NCBI RefSeq assembly: GCF_030295705.1
Contig: NZ_AP027274.1
Coordinates: 1-64,000, forward strand
DNA: 64,000 bases
Reading direction: 5' to 3'
Source of the DNA: Polynucleobacter sp. TUM22923
GTDB taxonomy: Bacteria > Pseudomonadota > Gammaproteobacteria > Burkholderiales > Burkholderiaceae
Part shown: positions 23,658 to 32,033 of the stretch, in pieces
How positions within the stretch are numbered: the first letter of the stretch is position 1
Layout of the letters: every line of letters begins with the position of its first letter
Position numbers and translations under genes: made by a program
The notes under the pieces: model-generated
Told to the model about the DNA's origin: nothing
Database searches by the model: none
Seen by the model: only the letters and a program-made list of their open reading frames with translations

Positions 23658-23893
23658 CTCAAAGTAACTGCTAACTTAGCACCAATTTTGGGAAAAGTTA
23701 TGCACATATTAGTGCGGCCATATAAATACAGTGAGATTGGAAGCAACTCTCAATAGCTACATTTAATAAACTTTGTAAATACTTGATTAATATGACTATT
23801 AATGAAAATATTGAATTATGACTTCAAAATAAAATTCTATAGAATAAGCAACAGAAAATTGATTTTCATATGATATCCACAGACTTATCCACA
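23658..23893. promoter_or_regulatory. AT-rich hemE-priA gap with DnaA boxes
   Basis: The 212-base gap is very AT-rich (especially 23755-23870) and has no gene. DnaA-box matches are TTATGCACA at 23698-23706, ATATCCACA at 23873-23881 (one mismatch) and TTATCCACA at 23885-23893 (perfect), the last two overlapping the first codons of priA. A TAGAAT hexamer at 23840-23845 could be a -10 for priA, but no convincing -35 is seen. DnaA control of priA is inferred. Confidence 0.5.
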
Positions 23894-26050
23894 AGCAAAG
23901 ACAGTGCCCTAAGGCAAACAATGCTTAAGCCTGTTGTGGTTCAAGTGGTATTCGATAAGCCTTTGGCCCAAGGATTCGACTATCTTTGGGATGTTGAAAA
24001 AATAGGCAAATTACCAGAAATAGGTAATTTGGTAGAGGTGCCGCTTGGAAGATCAAAGAGTGTTGGTCTTGTTATAAAAGTGAGTGATCACTCTGATTTT
24101 GATATTAAAAAACTAAAATCAGTCAATCTTTTGGCACCGTTGCCACCGTTAGACCCCTCTATGTTGCGCCTAATAAATTTTGCAAGCCAGTATTACGTCC
24201 ACTCGCTAGGGGAAACAATCTTGCCGACTATTCCACAAATGTGGAAAAAGTCAGATGGATGGGACGGGATTCTTCAAAAAATAGCTGAAGCAGAAAAAAA
24301 GAAATCCAAAAATAAAGCCCTCATACCTGAAGGTTTAATTACAGAAGACCAGTTAAACCCCAATCAAAAAGAAGCCTTACATGCACTACTTGCCAATAAG
24401 GAAAAAGCTGGCAGCTTTAGAGCAATCTTGCTGCAAGGACAAACGGGTAGCGGCAAAACAGCGGTATTTTTAAATTGGCTTGCAAGTATTCTAGAGGATG
24501 AAAACGCGCAAGTACTTTTATTGGTGCCAGAAATAAATTTAACCCCACAGCTAGAAAGAAGAGTTAGCGCCTATTTTCCAGAAAAAAAGATGGTGGTTTT
24601 GCACAGTGGAGTGAGCGAAAAAAAAAGAGGCATCGCATGGTACGAGGCAATGACAGGGAGGGCGAAAATTATTTTAGGAACGAGATTAGCGGCTTTAACC
24701 TCCCTCCCCTACCTCAGCGCAATCGTAGTAGATGAAGAGCATGATGCCTCCTACAAGCAGCAGGATGGAATAAGGTACTCAGCTAGAGACTTGGCTATAT
24801 GGAGAGCGCATGATCTGAGTGTTCCCATTTTATTGTCTTCAGCAACGCCATCATTAGAAACATGGATGGCTGCACAGTCAGGTCGATATGAAAATATAAG
24901 ATTAGATCAACGTGCGAAGGGAGCGGGCTTACCTATAGTACATTTAATCAATACGCGTGACCCACAAAATCAATATAGCCCTGGCGACGTTGGCGCACCC
25001 AAACAGAAAAGCCTCATTACTAAAACATTAGCGCTGGCCATTACAAAAAATCTAGAGGCAAAAAAACAAAGCCTAATACTGATTAACCGACGTGGCTTTG
25101 CCCCAGTGCTGAGTTGCAATGCATGTAATTGGCTATCAAAGTGTGCGCAGTGTTCAACTTATACCGTCATGCATAAGGCAGGATCTATTGCAAACAAAGC
25201 ATTGTTAAATTGTCACCATTGTGGGTTAGTCAAAAGTATTCCTAGTTTTTGCCCGGATTGCGGCAACGCTGATCTAAAAATACTGGGACATGGAACACAA
25301 AAACTAGAAGATGCTGTTGAAGAAATGTGGCCCAATGCAAGAGTATTAAGAGTAGATATAGATTCAAGTAGAAAAAGCAAAGGAGCGGAAGCGCTTTTTC
25401 AAGAAATACATGAGGGCAATGTCGATATTATCGTCGGCACGCAAATGATCGCAAAAGGTCATGACTACCAGAACATCGGGCTGGTAGCGGTGCTAGATGC
25501 CGATAGCCGCTTATATTCTGCTGACTTTAGGGCGGCGGAACGATTATTTGCACAATTGGTACAAGTAGCGGGGCGCGCTGGAAGATCGGGCACTAATGGG
25601 GAGGATGGTGGTGCTATTTATATCGAAACACAATATCCAGAGTCACCGGTTTATCAATATTTATTACGCCATGACGTTGATGGTTTTTTAGCGTTTACTG
25701 CGAACGAAAGAGCGGAGGCAAAATTACCGCCTTGCTCCTATCAAGCCTTGATACATGCCGAGGGGAAAAGTCTAGAGAAGGCAATTCAATTTTTAAATGA
25801 GCTAAAGCAGTTTTTAAGGGGGCGTGGCGTTATTACAAAAGAGTTGAAGGTTTACGATCCCGTTCCTAAGCCCATCATGCGGGTTGCCGGATCTGAGCGA
25901 GCTCAATTAGTGATTGAGTCTCTTAATCGCAAAATATTACAAGAGGCTCTTGAGGTGATTGATCAGCATTTGCGTCAAAATTCTCAAGGACGTATTAGTA
26001 AGGCATCGCGAGTGCGCTGGTTAATCGAGCGCGATCCAATTGCTATTTAG
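23870..26050 (+). CDS. priA: Primosomal replication restart helicase PriA
   Basis: PriA recognises stalled forks and D-loops and reloads the replicative helicase. The 726 aa protein has the N-terminal 3'-binding domain (VVQVVFDKPLAQGFDYLW), helicase motif I GQTGSGKT (near residue 188), motif II DEEHD, SATPSLET, then the zinc region CNACNWLSKCAQC, CHHCG and CPDCG, and helicase motifs V-VI ending QVAGRAGRSG. The start is uncertain: ATG 23870 is the longest frame, but ATG 23921 gives an N terminus more like the family and would place both DnaA boxes upstream of translation. Confidence 0.95.
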   Translation: MISTDLSTSKDSALRQTMLKPVVVQVVFDKPLAQGFDYLWDVEKIGKLPEIGNLVEVPLGRSKSVGLVIKVSDHSDFDIKKLKSVNLLAPLPPLDPSMLRLINFASQYYVHSLGETILPTIPQMWKKSDGWDGILQKIAEAEKKKSKNKALIPEGLITEDQLNPNQKEALHALLANKEKAGSFRAILLQGQTGSGKTAVFLNWLASILEDENAQVLLLVPEINLTPQLERRVSAYFPEKKMVVLHSGVSEKKRGIAWYEAMTGRAKIILGTRLAALTSLPYLSAIVVDEEHDASYKQQDGIRYSARDLAIWRAHDLSVPILLSSATPSLETWMAAQSGRYENIRLDQRAKGAGLPIVHLINTRDPQNQYSPGDVGAPKQKSLITKTLALAITKNLEAKKQSLILINRRGFAPVLSCNACNWLSKCAQCSTYTVMHKAGSIANKALLNCHHCGLVKSIPSFCPDCGNADLKILGHGTQKLEDAVEEMWPNARVLRVDIDSSRKSKGAEALFQEIHEGNVDIIVGTQMIAKGHDYQNIGLVAVLDADSRLYSADFRAAERLFAQLVQVAGRAGRSGTNGEDGGAIYIETQYPESPVYQYLLRHDVDGFLAFTANERAEAKLPPCSYQALIHAEGKSLEKAIQFLNELKQFLRGRGVITKELKVYDPVPKPIMRVAGSERAQLVIESLNRKILQEALEVIDQHLRQNSQGRISKASRVRWLIERDPIAI

Positions 26051-26439
26051 TTCCCAGCACTAGCGCTGTATTGATCCAAATTCATTAAAGCATTCAATTC
26101 TTCATCAAGGGACTGAGCAGAATACGGCTTGATTTTAAAGAGCCACATTGCATACGGCTTTTCATTCACTGCTTCTGGGGATGAGTCCATATCGGCATTA
26201 AGGGCAACAATCTCCCCGCTAATCGGCGCATGAATATCACTCGCCGCTTTTACCGACTCAATGACTGCAATTGCTTCACCCTGCTTTACTTGTTGACCAA
26301 TTGTGGGCGCCTGAAAAAACACAACATCACCAAGTGCCTCTTGGGCATGATGACTTATTCCAACCCAAATTAAATCATCCCCTTCCGCGCTGGCCCACTC
26401 GTGGGTTTGTGCAAACTTGAATGTATCTTGAGTGTTCAT
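26047..26439 (-). CDS. gcvH: Glycine cleavage system H protein
   Basis: GcvH is the lipoylated shuttle that carries the aminomethyl group between P, T and L proteins of the glycine cleavage complex. The 130 aa protein has the H-protein pattern THEWASAEGDDLIWVGIS and the lipoyl motif ESVKAASDI with K64 as the attachment lysine, then the usual NADMDSSPEAVNEKPY. It overlaps the convergent priA end by 4 bases. gcvT and gcvP, normally in the same operon, are not adjacent here; the neighbour is a small unrelated gene. It is intact and probably works with genes elsewhere. Confidence 0.95.
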   Translation of the reverse strand: MNTQDTFKFAQTHEWASAEGDDLIWVGISHHAQEALGDVVFFQAPTIGQQVKQGEAIAVIESVKAASDIHAPISGEIVALNADMDSSPEAVNEKPYAMWLFKIKPYSAQSLDEELNALMNLDQYSASAGN

Positions 26440-26522
26440 GAATTAACCCATTGCGAACAAAGAAAGACCCCATGACAGGACGGAGTGAATGACGCGAACC
26501 ACAATAAATCCAACAGTTGGAG

Positions 26523-26708
26523 TTAGGTTTTTGCAGATCCGGTGCGATGCGTACGATTGTATAAACAACTGGCACAAATCCAGCGTTGCTTGCGGTTACT
26601 AGTTGGTATCCAGGTGCCGCCTTCTAGGCGCTTCTCTCGACTGCAAGATGAGCAGAATTTCAGGCTCTGAGAAGTGTCTTGAGTGGCGGCTGGAGTAGAT
26701 GTAGTCAT
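26523..26708 (-). CDS. Small putative zinc-ribbon protein
   Basis: A 61 aa protein of unknown function. Two CxxC pairs, CSSC (about 18-21) and CASC (about 48-51), separated by a basic stretch with a tryptophan on either side, suggest a single zinc ribbon. No membrane segment is present. The frame can also start at a TTG two codons upstream; ATG is preferred. It lies between the desaturase gene and gcvH on the same strand with no clear ribosome site. The call as a real gene rests on the regular cysteine spacing and on the gap it fills. Confidence 0.55.
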   Translation of the reverse strand: MTTSTPAATQDTSQSLKFCSSCSREKRLEGGTWIPTSNRKQRWICASCLYNRTHRTGSAKT

Positions 26709-26749
26709 GGGCAATCCGGGTAATCCAAATCTTTTACAGGAGACCTATT

Positions 26750-27892
26750 TTACCCGTTTTGTGCCGACGGAGCTGGACTTAGAACGACCCTGACAGATTC
26801 GGCCATCTTGTTGCCATCAAAATCAAGCCAAGCTTTGTTTTCAAAGTCATATAGCTTGCATTTACGGGCAGTATCAAAGTACCAAGCCCAGGAGAATTTT
26901 TGGATAAAAATACGCTCTGGAAGGATGGTTTCAAGTGTATTTTGTGCTTCTGGCAACCGGTACAAGGGAACGCTCATGTCTACGTGATGTGCAGTATGCT
27001 CCATGATGTGGTGCATCAGTTTGCCCCAGATCCAGTTAAAAGTAAGGTGGACAGTGGTAGAAACAAAGGGTTGGGCACGCAACCACTCTGATTTCTTGTC
27101 ATACCAGGATACATTTGGGTGGGTATGGTGCACATAGACCACAAAACCAATCATGCCATTCCAGAACAAGAAAGGCAGTGCAAATCCAGTAAGTAAGCCA
27201 GTTAATACCGATTGGTCTGTAGCTAGGGCGCCAGCAATCAAGCAGGCAATCCAAATAATGGCAAATGCAGTAACAAGTAGGTTGTCCTTTAAAAAGATTG
27301 GACGATTGCCGGGTTTGTTTTGTGCGTTAGGAAAGTACTCGCGTCTCCACCAAATCTCAATGAGGTAATAAAAGACAGGTCCCCAGCCGCTTCGATATAA
27401 GCGCTCTAGACTTTTACGCCAAGCAGGTAAGGCGTCAAATTCAGATTTAGACAATGGAGCCCAAACGAAGTCAAAGCCCTTCAGATTAGTTTGGCCGTGG
27501 TGAACCACGTTATGGCCTACGTCCCATAGGCTATATGGCGTTAGGGATGGTAAGAAAGCAATGCGTCCCAGTACTTTATTTAGTTCGCGATGGGGCGTGA
27601 AGCTTTGATGGCATGCATCGTGGCCCAAAATAAAGATACGTCCAGTTACAAAACCGGCCACGATACCAAAAACAATTTTGAGCAAAATACTTTCTACAAA
27701 AATTGTTCCAGCAATACAGCCAAGCCACAAAACAGCATCAGTCACCAGCAATAGCAGCGCCTTCGCTGTTTCGCCCTGTGCCATGGGAATTAACCAGCCA
27801 CGAATAATCTTCCGGTGCGGCAATGGCAGCTCGGGGGCCAGTGGATTGAGTATGGATGGCTCAGAAAGGGTAGTGTTTAAATGTGTAGACAT
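26750..27892 (-). CDS. Membrane fatty acid desaturase
   Basis: The 380 aa integral membrane protein belongs to the di-iron desaturase/hydroxylase superfamily. Histidine boxes: HDACH at 91-95, HNVVHH at 127-132 and HTAHH at 299-303, preceded by HH 294-295. Four or more hydrophobic helices flank the boxes (about 45-75, 75-90, 205-225, 230-255). Its role is likely insertion of a double bond into membrane acyl chains, as in cold adaptation; an alkane or carotenoid substrate cannot be excluded. The frame runs four codons further to a TTG, but ATG 27892 is preferred. It is monocistronic, with tRNA-Arg upstream on the same strand. Confidence 0.85.
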   Translation of the reverse strand: MSTHLNTTLSEPSILNPLAPELPLPHRKIIRGWLIPMAQGETAKALLLLVTDAVLWLGCIAGTIFVESILLKIVFGIVAGFVTGRIFILGHDACHQSFTPHRELNKVLGRIAFLPSLTPYSLWDVGHNVVHHGQTNLKGFDFVWAPLSKSEFDALPAWRKSLERLYRSGWGPVFYYLIEIWWRREYFPNAQNKPGNRPIFLKDNLLVTAFAIIWIACLIAGALATDQSVLTGLLTGFALPFLFWNGMIGFVVYVHHTHPNVSWYDKKSEWLRAQPFVSTTVHLTFNWIWGKLMHHIMEHTAHHVDMSVPLYRLPEAQNTLETILPERIFIQKFSWAWYFDTARKCKLYDFENKAWLDFDGNKMAESVRVVLSPAPSAQNG

Positions 27893-27973
27893 GATTAGGA
27901 TCAATAAGTTAAGTGGAAATGATAGCCTTATTCATAATTTCTCGTATGACGTATGTCAAAAACCCCCTCACAC

Positions 27974-28049
27974 TGGTGCGCCCGGCAGGAATCGAACCTG
28001 CGACCCTTGGCTTCGGAGGCCAATACTCTATCCACTGAGCTACGGGCGC
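27974..28049 (-). tRNA. tRNA-Arg (CCG)
   Basis: A 76-base cloverleaf with encoded CCA. Acceptor GCGCCCG pairs with CGGGCGC, the D-arm is AGCTCAGTGGATAGAG, the anticodon stem TTGGC/GCCAA encloses loop CTCCGAA (anticodon CCG), and the T-arm is CAGGTTCGATTCCTG. It reads CGG codons. Confidence 0.97.
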
Positions 28050-28155
28050 TTGTTGAGAAAAACGCATGCTCGCACATTGTAAGTGCCTACAGGGCCGAGC
28101 TCTCGTTATAATCTGTTCAAATCTACTTTAAACCCGTTAAATAACAAAAAGTCCT

Positions 28156-28647
28156 ATGAGCGAAGAGCACGGAAATCTAATTAAGACCCCTAAACAGTTA
28201 ATCATCATGGTGTTTGCGTGCTTTTTTGTGCCGCTAATCATCATTTTGTTGTTGTTGGTCTACGTCAACAGTGGAAAGCGAGTGGATGCACAGGCTTCAG
28301 CGGAGCAACTAATAAAGCCGGTAGCCCAGCTGAACTTTAAAGACGCCAGTGCGCCACGGGAAATGCAGACAGGGGAGCAGGTTTACAAAGCGGTCTGTTC
28401 TTCCTGTCACGTGGCTGGTGCGGCTGGAGCCCCTAAATTTGGCGATACTAGTGCTTGGGCTGCACGTCTAGGTAAGGGTTACGATGGATTGCTCACTTCG
28501 GTGATTAAAGGCAAAGGCGCAATGCCTGCCCGTGGCGGCGCAAACCCTGCAGATATAAGTGACTACGAGTTGGGCCGTGCAGTTGTTTATATGGCCAATG
28601 CAGCTGGTGGAAAACTCTCAGAGCCAAAGGCCCCTGCTGAGAAATAA
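28156..28647 (+). CDS. Cytochrome c5-type membrane-anchored monohaem cytochrome
   Basis: The 163 aa protein has a cytoplasmic N terminus, an uncleaved membrane anchor at about 15-37, a periplasmic linker and a C-terminal class I cytochrome domain with haem site CSSCH at 81-85 and the likely axial M123 in GAMPARGG. The pattern matches the cytochrome c5 (CycB) family, which passes electrons to terminal oxidases in beta- and gammaproteobacteria. A TATAAT at 28107-28112 could be its -10, without a clear -35. A strong terminator follows. Confidence 0.9.
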   Translation: MSEEHGNLIKTPKQLIIMVFACFFVPLIIILLLLVYVNSGKRVDAQASAEQLIKPVAQLNFKDASAPREMQTGEQVYKAVCSSCHVAGAAGAPKFGDTSAWAARLGKGYDGLLTSVIKGKGAMPARGGANPADISDYELGRAVVYMANAAGGKLSEPKAPAEK

Positions 28648-28666
28648 ACCTCAGTAAAAATGAAAC

Positions 28667-28695
28667 AAAAAAGCTGGCTTAATGCCAGCTTTTTT
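28667..28695. terminator. Bidirectional rho-independent terminator
   Basis: Six A, GCTGGC, five-base loop TTAAT, GCCAGC, six T: a perfect symmetric hairpin with A- and T-tracts on both sides. It lies between the convergent cytochrome c5 gene and rsmI and serves both strands; its right end overlaps the rsmI stop codon. Confidence 0.93.
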
Positions 28696-29599
28696 ACTTT
28701 TTAGGATTTTGCTCTTTAGCTGCCAATGCAACCTGATAGGCCTCTTTCTTGCTCATTCCCAGTACCTGCGCAAGTACGGCTGCGATTTCTTTGCTCGCCA
28801 AATAGGGGCTGAGGGCATTTGCCCACAATAGTAGGCTTGCATGCTCTGGAGCCTCGCTCCCATTGGCTTGACGGCCCGCTACTAAAATAATGAACTCCCC
28901 CCTGAGACTCTCTGCTTTTTCAAGCCATTGCGCAATGTCTGCGGCTTTTAGGGAAACTAGTTGTTCGAATTTTTTAGTAAGCTCTCGGCCGATCAATATT
29001 TGGCGATCAGATTCTAGTTGCTTACCCAGTAATGCTAGGGTTGCTTGAATATGATGGGGCGACTCAAAAAAGATAGTAGTTTTAGGGCTCGTTTGAAGCT
29101 CTTGAAGAAACGCGTCTCGCTCCTTTGCCTTGTTTGGCCAAAAACCCAGAAACTGAAAACGCCCCTCGGATGGCAGCATAACCGTGCCGCTTGCAGAAAT
29201 GGCAGTGGAAATGGCGCTGGCACCTGGCACGGGAATAATTCGAAAGCCCGCTTTTTGGACTGCATTTACAAGTCTTGCCCCGGGATCTGATATTCCTGGA
29301 GTCCCCGCATCCGATATGTAGGCCCAGCGCTCATTTTGGGAGAGACGCTCGATGATAGTCTGCGCCCCTGTAATTTCGTTATGCTCATGCAGTGCCAGGC
29401 ATTTTTTATGGATACCGAAATACTGCAATAGTGGCCCACTGTGGCGGGTATCTTCGCAGGCAATACCATCTACTGAATTGAGGATGTGTAGCGCCCTCAA
29501 GGTGATGTCCCCCATGTTTCCAATCGGAGTGGCAACCATGTATAGGGCGCCGCTTGGCATGTCTTGCTGTTTTAAAAAATCGAGGTTACTTAAATCCAT
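28694..29599 (-). CDS. rsmI: 16S rRNA (cytidine1402-2'-O)-methyltransferase RsmI
   Basis: RsmI methylates the ribose of C1402 in the ribosomal P site with SAM. The 301 aa protein is of the tetrapyrrole methylase fold: MVATPIGN at 21-28, CEDTRHS at 48-54, AYISDAGTPGISDPG and PVPGASA, all diagnostic for RsmI. It is divergent from the SIS gene at 29708. In E. coli the same neighbourhood is rsmI // lpoA-yraN-diaA-dolP; here lpoA and yraN are absent from the 108-base gap. Confidence 0.97.
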   Translation of the reverse strand: MDLSNLDFLKQQDMPSGALYMVATPIGNMGDITLRALHILNSVDGIACEDTRHSGPLLQYFGIHKKCLALHEHNEITGAQTIIERLSQNERWAYISDAGTPGISDPGARLVNAVQKAGFRIIPVPGASAISTAISASGTVMLPSEGRFQFLGFWPNKAKERDAFLQELQTSPKTTIFFESPHHIQATLALLGKQLESDRQILIGRELTKKFEQLVSLKAADIAQWLEKAESLRGEFIILVAGRQANGSEAPEHASLLLWANALSPYLASKEIAAVLAQVLGMSKKEAYQVALAAKEQNPKK

Positions 29600-29707
29600 G
29601 AAGGGAATCTTCTGCTTAGGGAGGTATTCATAAGTAAGAGAATACGTCCCTTTTCAATTCGATAGCCAGCAAGTGAATTTAGGTTCTTTTTGGCGCATAA
29701 TATTGTG

Positions 29708-30310
29708 ATGGACAAAGACACTTTAGAGCGGTTGAGCGCTCGCACATCCCAGCACTTTTTCGATAGTATTGCTGTTAAGCAAGAGGCCGAAAAAATACTT
29801 CCAGATCAAGTGGCTCATGGAGTTATTGCAATGACTAGATGTTTGCGCGCCGGCGGAAAAGTAATGGCCTGCGGAAACGGAGGGTCAGCAGCAGATGCAC
29901 AACATTTTGCCGCTGAACTCATTGGGAGGTTTGAGCGAGAGCGACAAGAGTTGGCGGCCATCGCGCTGACAACCGATTCCTCTATTTTGACCGCTGTTGG
30001 GAACGACTATAGTTACGATGAAGTATTTAGCAAGCAAGTGCGCGGTCTTGGTAAGCCAGGCGATATCTTATTGGGAATCTCTACTTCCGGAAACTCGAAA
30101 AACGTCGTTGCAGCAATTGAGGCAGCAAAAAAAATGGGCATTCACATTATTGCGCTTACTGGCAACGGCGGAGGAAAAATTGCGCAGTTGTTGGGCCCCG
30201 ATGATATTCACCTATGTGCACCCTCTTCCAGAACTGCTCGTATACAAGAAACCCATTTAGTGTTGCTTCATGCATTGTGTGATGGCGTTGACCATCTTCT
30301 TTTAGATTAA
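29708..30310 (+). CDS. SIS-domain protein, DiaA/GmhA family
   Basis: The 200 aa protein has a sugar isomerase (SIS) fold: CGNGGSAADAQHFAAELIGR, LTTDSSILTAVGNDY, GDILLGISTSGNS and the C-terminal ETHLVLLHALCD. The family contains sedoheptulose-7-phosphate isomerase (GmhA) and DiaA, the DnaA-binding activator of initiation in E. coli. Position between rsmI and a dolP-like gene matches E. coli diaA, so DiaA is the favoured reading; residues alone do not decide. The frame extends to TTG 29690, but ATG 29708 gives a family-like start. No ribosome site is obvious. Confidence 0.88.
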   Translation: MDKDTLERLSARTSQHFFDSIAVKQEAEKILPDQVAHGVIAMTRCLRAGGKVMACGNGGSAADAQHFAAELIGRFERERQELAAIALTTDSSILTAVGNDYSYDEVFSKQVRGLGKPGDILLGISTSGNSKNVVAAIEAAKKMGIHIIALTGNGGGKIAQLLGPDDIHLCAPSSRTARIQETHLVLLHALCDGVDHLLLD

Positions 30311-30341
30311 AAAATACCCAATCTTTTTAGAGAGTACCCAA

Positions 30342-31001
30342 ATGCGAATTCAAGCCTCCAGTAAATTAGTTATTGCTTTGACCATCCTGTCTCAACTCTC
30401 CGCTTGCGCAGTAGTTGCTGTCGGTGCCGCATCCGCGGGTGCGGTGGGCGGCATCGCCGTAATGGCAGATCGTCGTACTCCGGGCGTGCAAGCGATTGAT
30501 AAAGGGATTGAACTAGAGGCAGGCAATGCCCTAATTAAAAAATTTGGCGACAGCGCACATATAACCGTTACATCATTTAATCAAAAAGTGTTATTGACTG
30601 GAGAAGTAAAAAATACAGACATAAAGTTTCAGGCCACTGAGTACGTAAAAGCGATGAAGAATGCGCGCTCAGTATTTAATGAGCTTCTTGTTGGGCCCAA
30701 TAGTAGCTTTTCTGCACGCGCCAATGATGCTTATCTAGAATCAAAGATCAAAACCCAAATGATTTTTATTAATAATCTGCCATCGAATTCAATGGCAATC
30801 ATTGCTGAAGGAAGTAGTGTGTTCCTGATGGGGATGTTGACGAAAAATGAAGCAGAAATTGCTAAGAAAGTTGCCAGCAATGCTACGGGCGTAAAAGATG
30901 TTTACGTATTCTTTGATATTATTTCTGAGGCAGAAAAAGTGCGCCTAGAAAAACAAGGTAAAGCAGAAGAGGCTCAACCTACTACCCCCTCGAACTTCTA
31001 A
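30342..31001 (+). CDS. dolP: BON-domain outer-membrane lipoprotein (DolP-like)
   Basis: The 219 aa protein has a lipoprotein signal with lipobox LSAC (cysteine at about 22), a glycine/alanine-rich stretch, then two BON domains (about 47-115 and 125-195). DolP (YraP) in E. coli is a division-site lipoprotein that supports outer membrane integrity and BAM. Synteny rsmI-diaA-dolP supports the call. A short polar tail follows the second BON domain. Confidence 0.87.
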   Translation: MRIQASSKLVIALTILSQLSACAVVAVGAASAGAVGGIAVMADRRTPGVQAIDKGIELEAGNALIKKFGDSAHITVTSFNQKVLLTGEVKNTDIKFQATEYVKAMKNARSVFNELLVGPNSSFSARANDAYLESKIKTQMIFINNLPSNSMAIIAEGSSVFLMGMLTKNEAEIAKKVASNATGVKDVYVFFDIISEAEKVRLEKQGKAEEAQPTTPSNF

Positions 31002-31014
31002 AAGATTTTTAAAA

Positions 31015-31380
31015 ATGGTGTGGCCATCAAAATATATATTGGGAATATTTCTCCTTCTATTTTTTATGGCGACCCATTCGCAAAGTGCGAATGCTGTGAA
31101 CGCCTTAAATCAAGACCACGCTGCGCTTCTGCTTGCCAAGCAAAATGCTTGCTTAGGATGTCACGCAGTCAATAAAAAAATTGTAGGCCCCAGCTTTCAA
31201 GACGTTGCAAAAAAATATAGAAGCGATCCAGGGGCGGAATCTTTGTTAAAAAATAAAATTCGCAAAGGGGGCGCGGGATCTTGGGGTGTAGTGCCGATGC
31301 CCGGAAATAGCAAATTGAGTGATGATGAAATAGCCAGCCTAGTTACTTGGATATTGCGTGGGGCAATTGTTCCTAACTAA
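31015..31380 (+). CDS. Periplasmic class I cytochrome c (c551/c552 type)
   Basis: The 121 aa protein has a Sec signal peptide (cut likely after SANA, about residue 27) and one cytochrome domain with haem motif CLGCH at 46-50 and axial M95 in VPMPGN, typical of small soluble electron carriers of the c551 group. It starts 13 bases after the dolP stop and is probably cotranscribed with it. It ends tail to tail with the GNAT gene, overlapping 4 bases. Confidence 0.9.
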   Translation: MVWPSKYILGIFLLLFFMATHSQSANAVNALNQDHAALLLAKQNACLGCHAVNKKIVGPSFQDVAKKYRSDPGAESLLKNKIRKGGAGSWGVVPMPGNSKLSDDEIASLVTWILRGAIVPN

Positions 31381-32033
31381 GTTGAAGTGTAAGGCCGCCC
31401 CAACAACCAATGCCATAGGTAACTAGATCGCTTGATATTTTCTTTTAGGGAGTAATCGAGGCCTGCCCATTGCTCGTTTACAGCTTCATCTACCATCGTT
31501 CCAGCTGTTCCCGGAGAGAGCTCTAGGTAGGCATCTGCATCACCATCGGCATATTCAACTCGCATACCCGCCTTCTGAGCCAAACTCATCATGGCTTTAT
31601 TGTTGGCCAGGCAATGCACAAATAGCGAATCAATCTTCGTATTGCGAGAATGTACAGCTGAACGCTGAAATAATGCCGCCCCCACTCCTCTTCCCCGAGC
31701 CCCCGAAAGAACAGAGACGCCCAGCTCCGCAGCACTAACTCGACCCATCGCTTTAGGAAGGTAGGCTAAATGAGCCATTCCTATCATGTTTAAGTTGGAG
31801 TCAAAGCTGGCAAAGACAGCGTCCTTATTGAAATCAATGCGGTCAACATAACGTTCAATGACCTCATTCGATGTTTGAGTACCGAAGCGCAAGCAACGAT
31901 CATCATCGTTGAGCGCCAAGAGATGAAGAAGGATTTGGTCTTTATAGCCCGCATGTAGCTCAAGTACCGGAATAGGAAAGCTGGTGGCGCTAAGCTGGGT
32001 AGCAGCTTGATTGGTAAGAACATTTTTGTGCAT
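31377..32033 (-). CDS. GNAT-family N-acetyltransferase
   Basis: The 218 aa protein has the GNAT acetyl-CoA motif ARGRGVGAALFQRS in the middle (Q/RxxGxG/A loop) and conserved strands around it (AELGVSVLSG before; SLFVHCLANNKAMMSLAQKAGM after). About 40 residues at each end are not diagnostic. The substrate is unknown. Its ATG is followed upstream by the AT-rich region before the rRNA promoter, which it faces divergently. Confidence 0.85.
   Translation of the reverse strand: MHKNVLTNQAATQLSATSFPIPVLELHAGYKDQILLHLLALNDDDRCLRFGTQTSNEVIERYVDRIDFNKDAVFASFDSNLNMIGMAHLAYLPKAMGRVSAAELGVSVLSGARGRGVGAALFQRSAVHSRNTKIDSLFVHCLANNKAMMSLAQKAGMRVEYADGDADAYLELSPGTAGTMVDEAVNEQWAGLDYSLKENIKRSSYLWHWLLGRPYTST

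Noticed and set aside
26440..26525. Minus-strand reading frame after the zinc-ribbon gene that translates to a hydrophobic peptide (NLTPTVGFIVVRVIHSVL and following).
   Set aside because: It looks membrane-like but has no clear start codon or ribosome site and overlaps the zinc-ribbon gene in another frame; too short to call.
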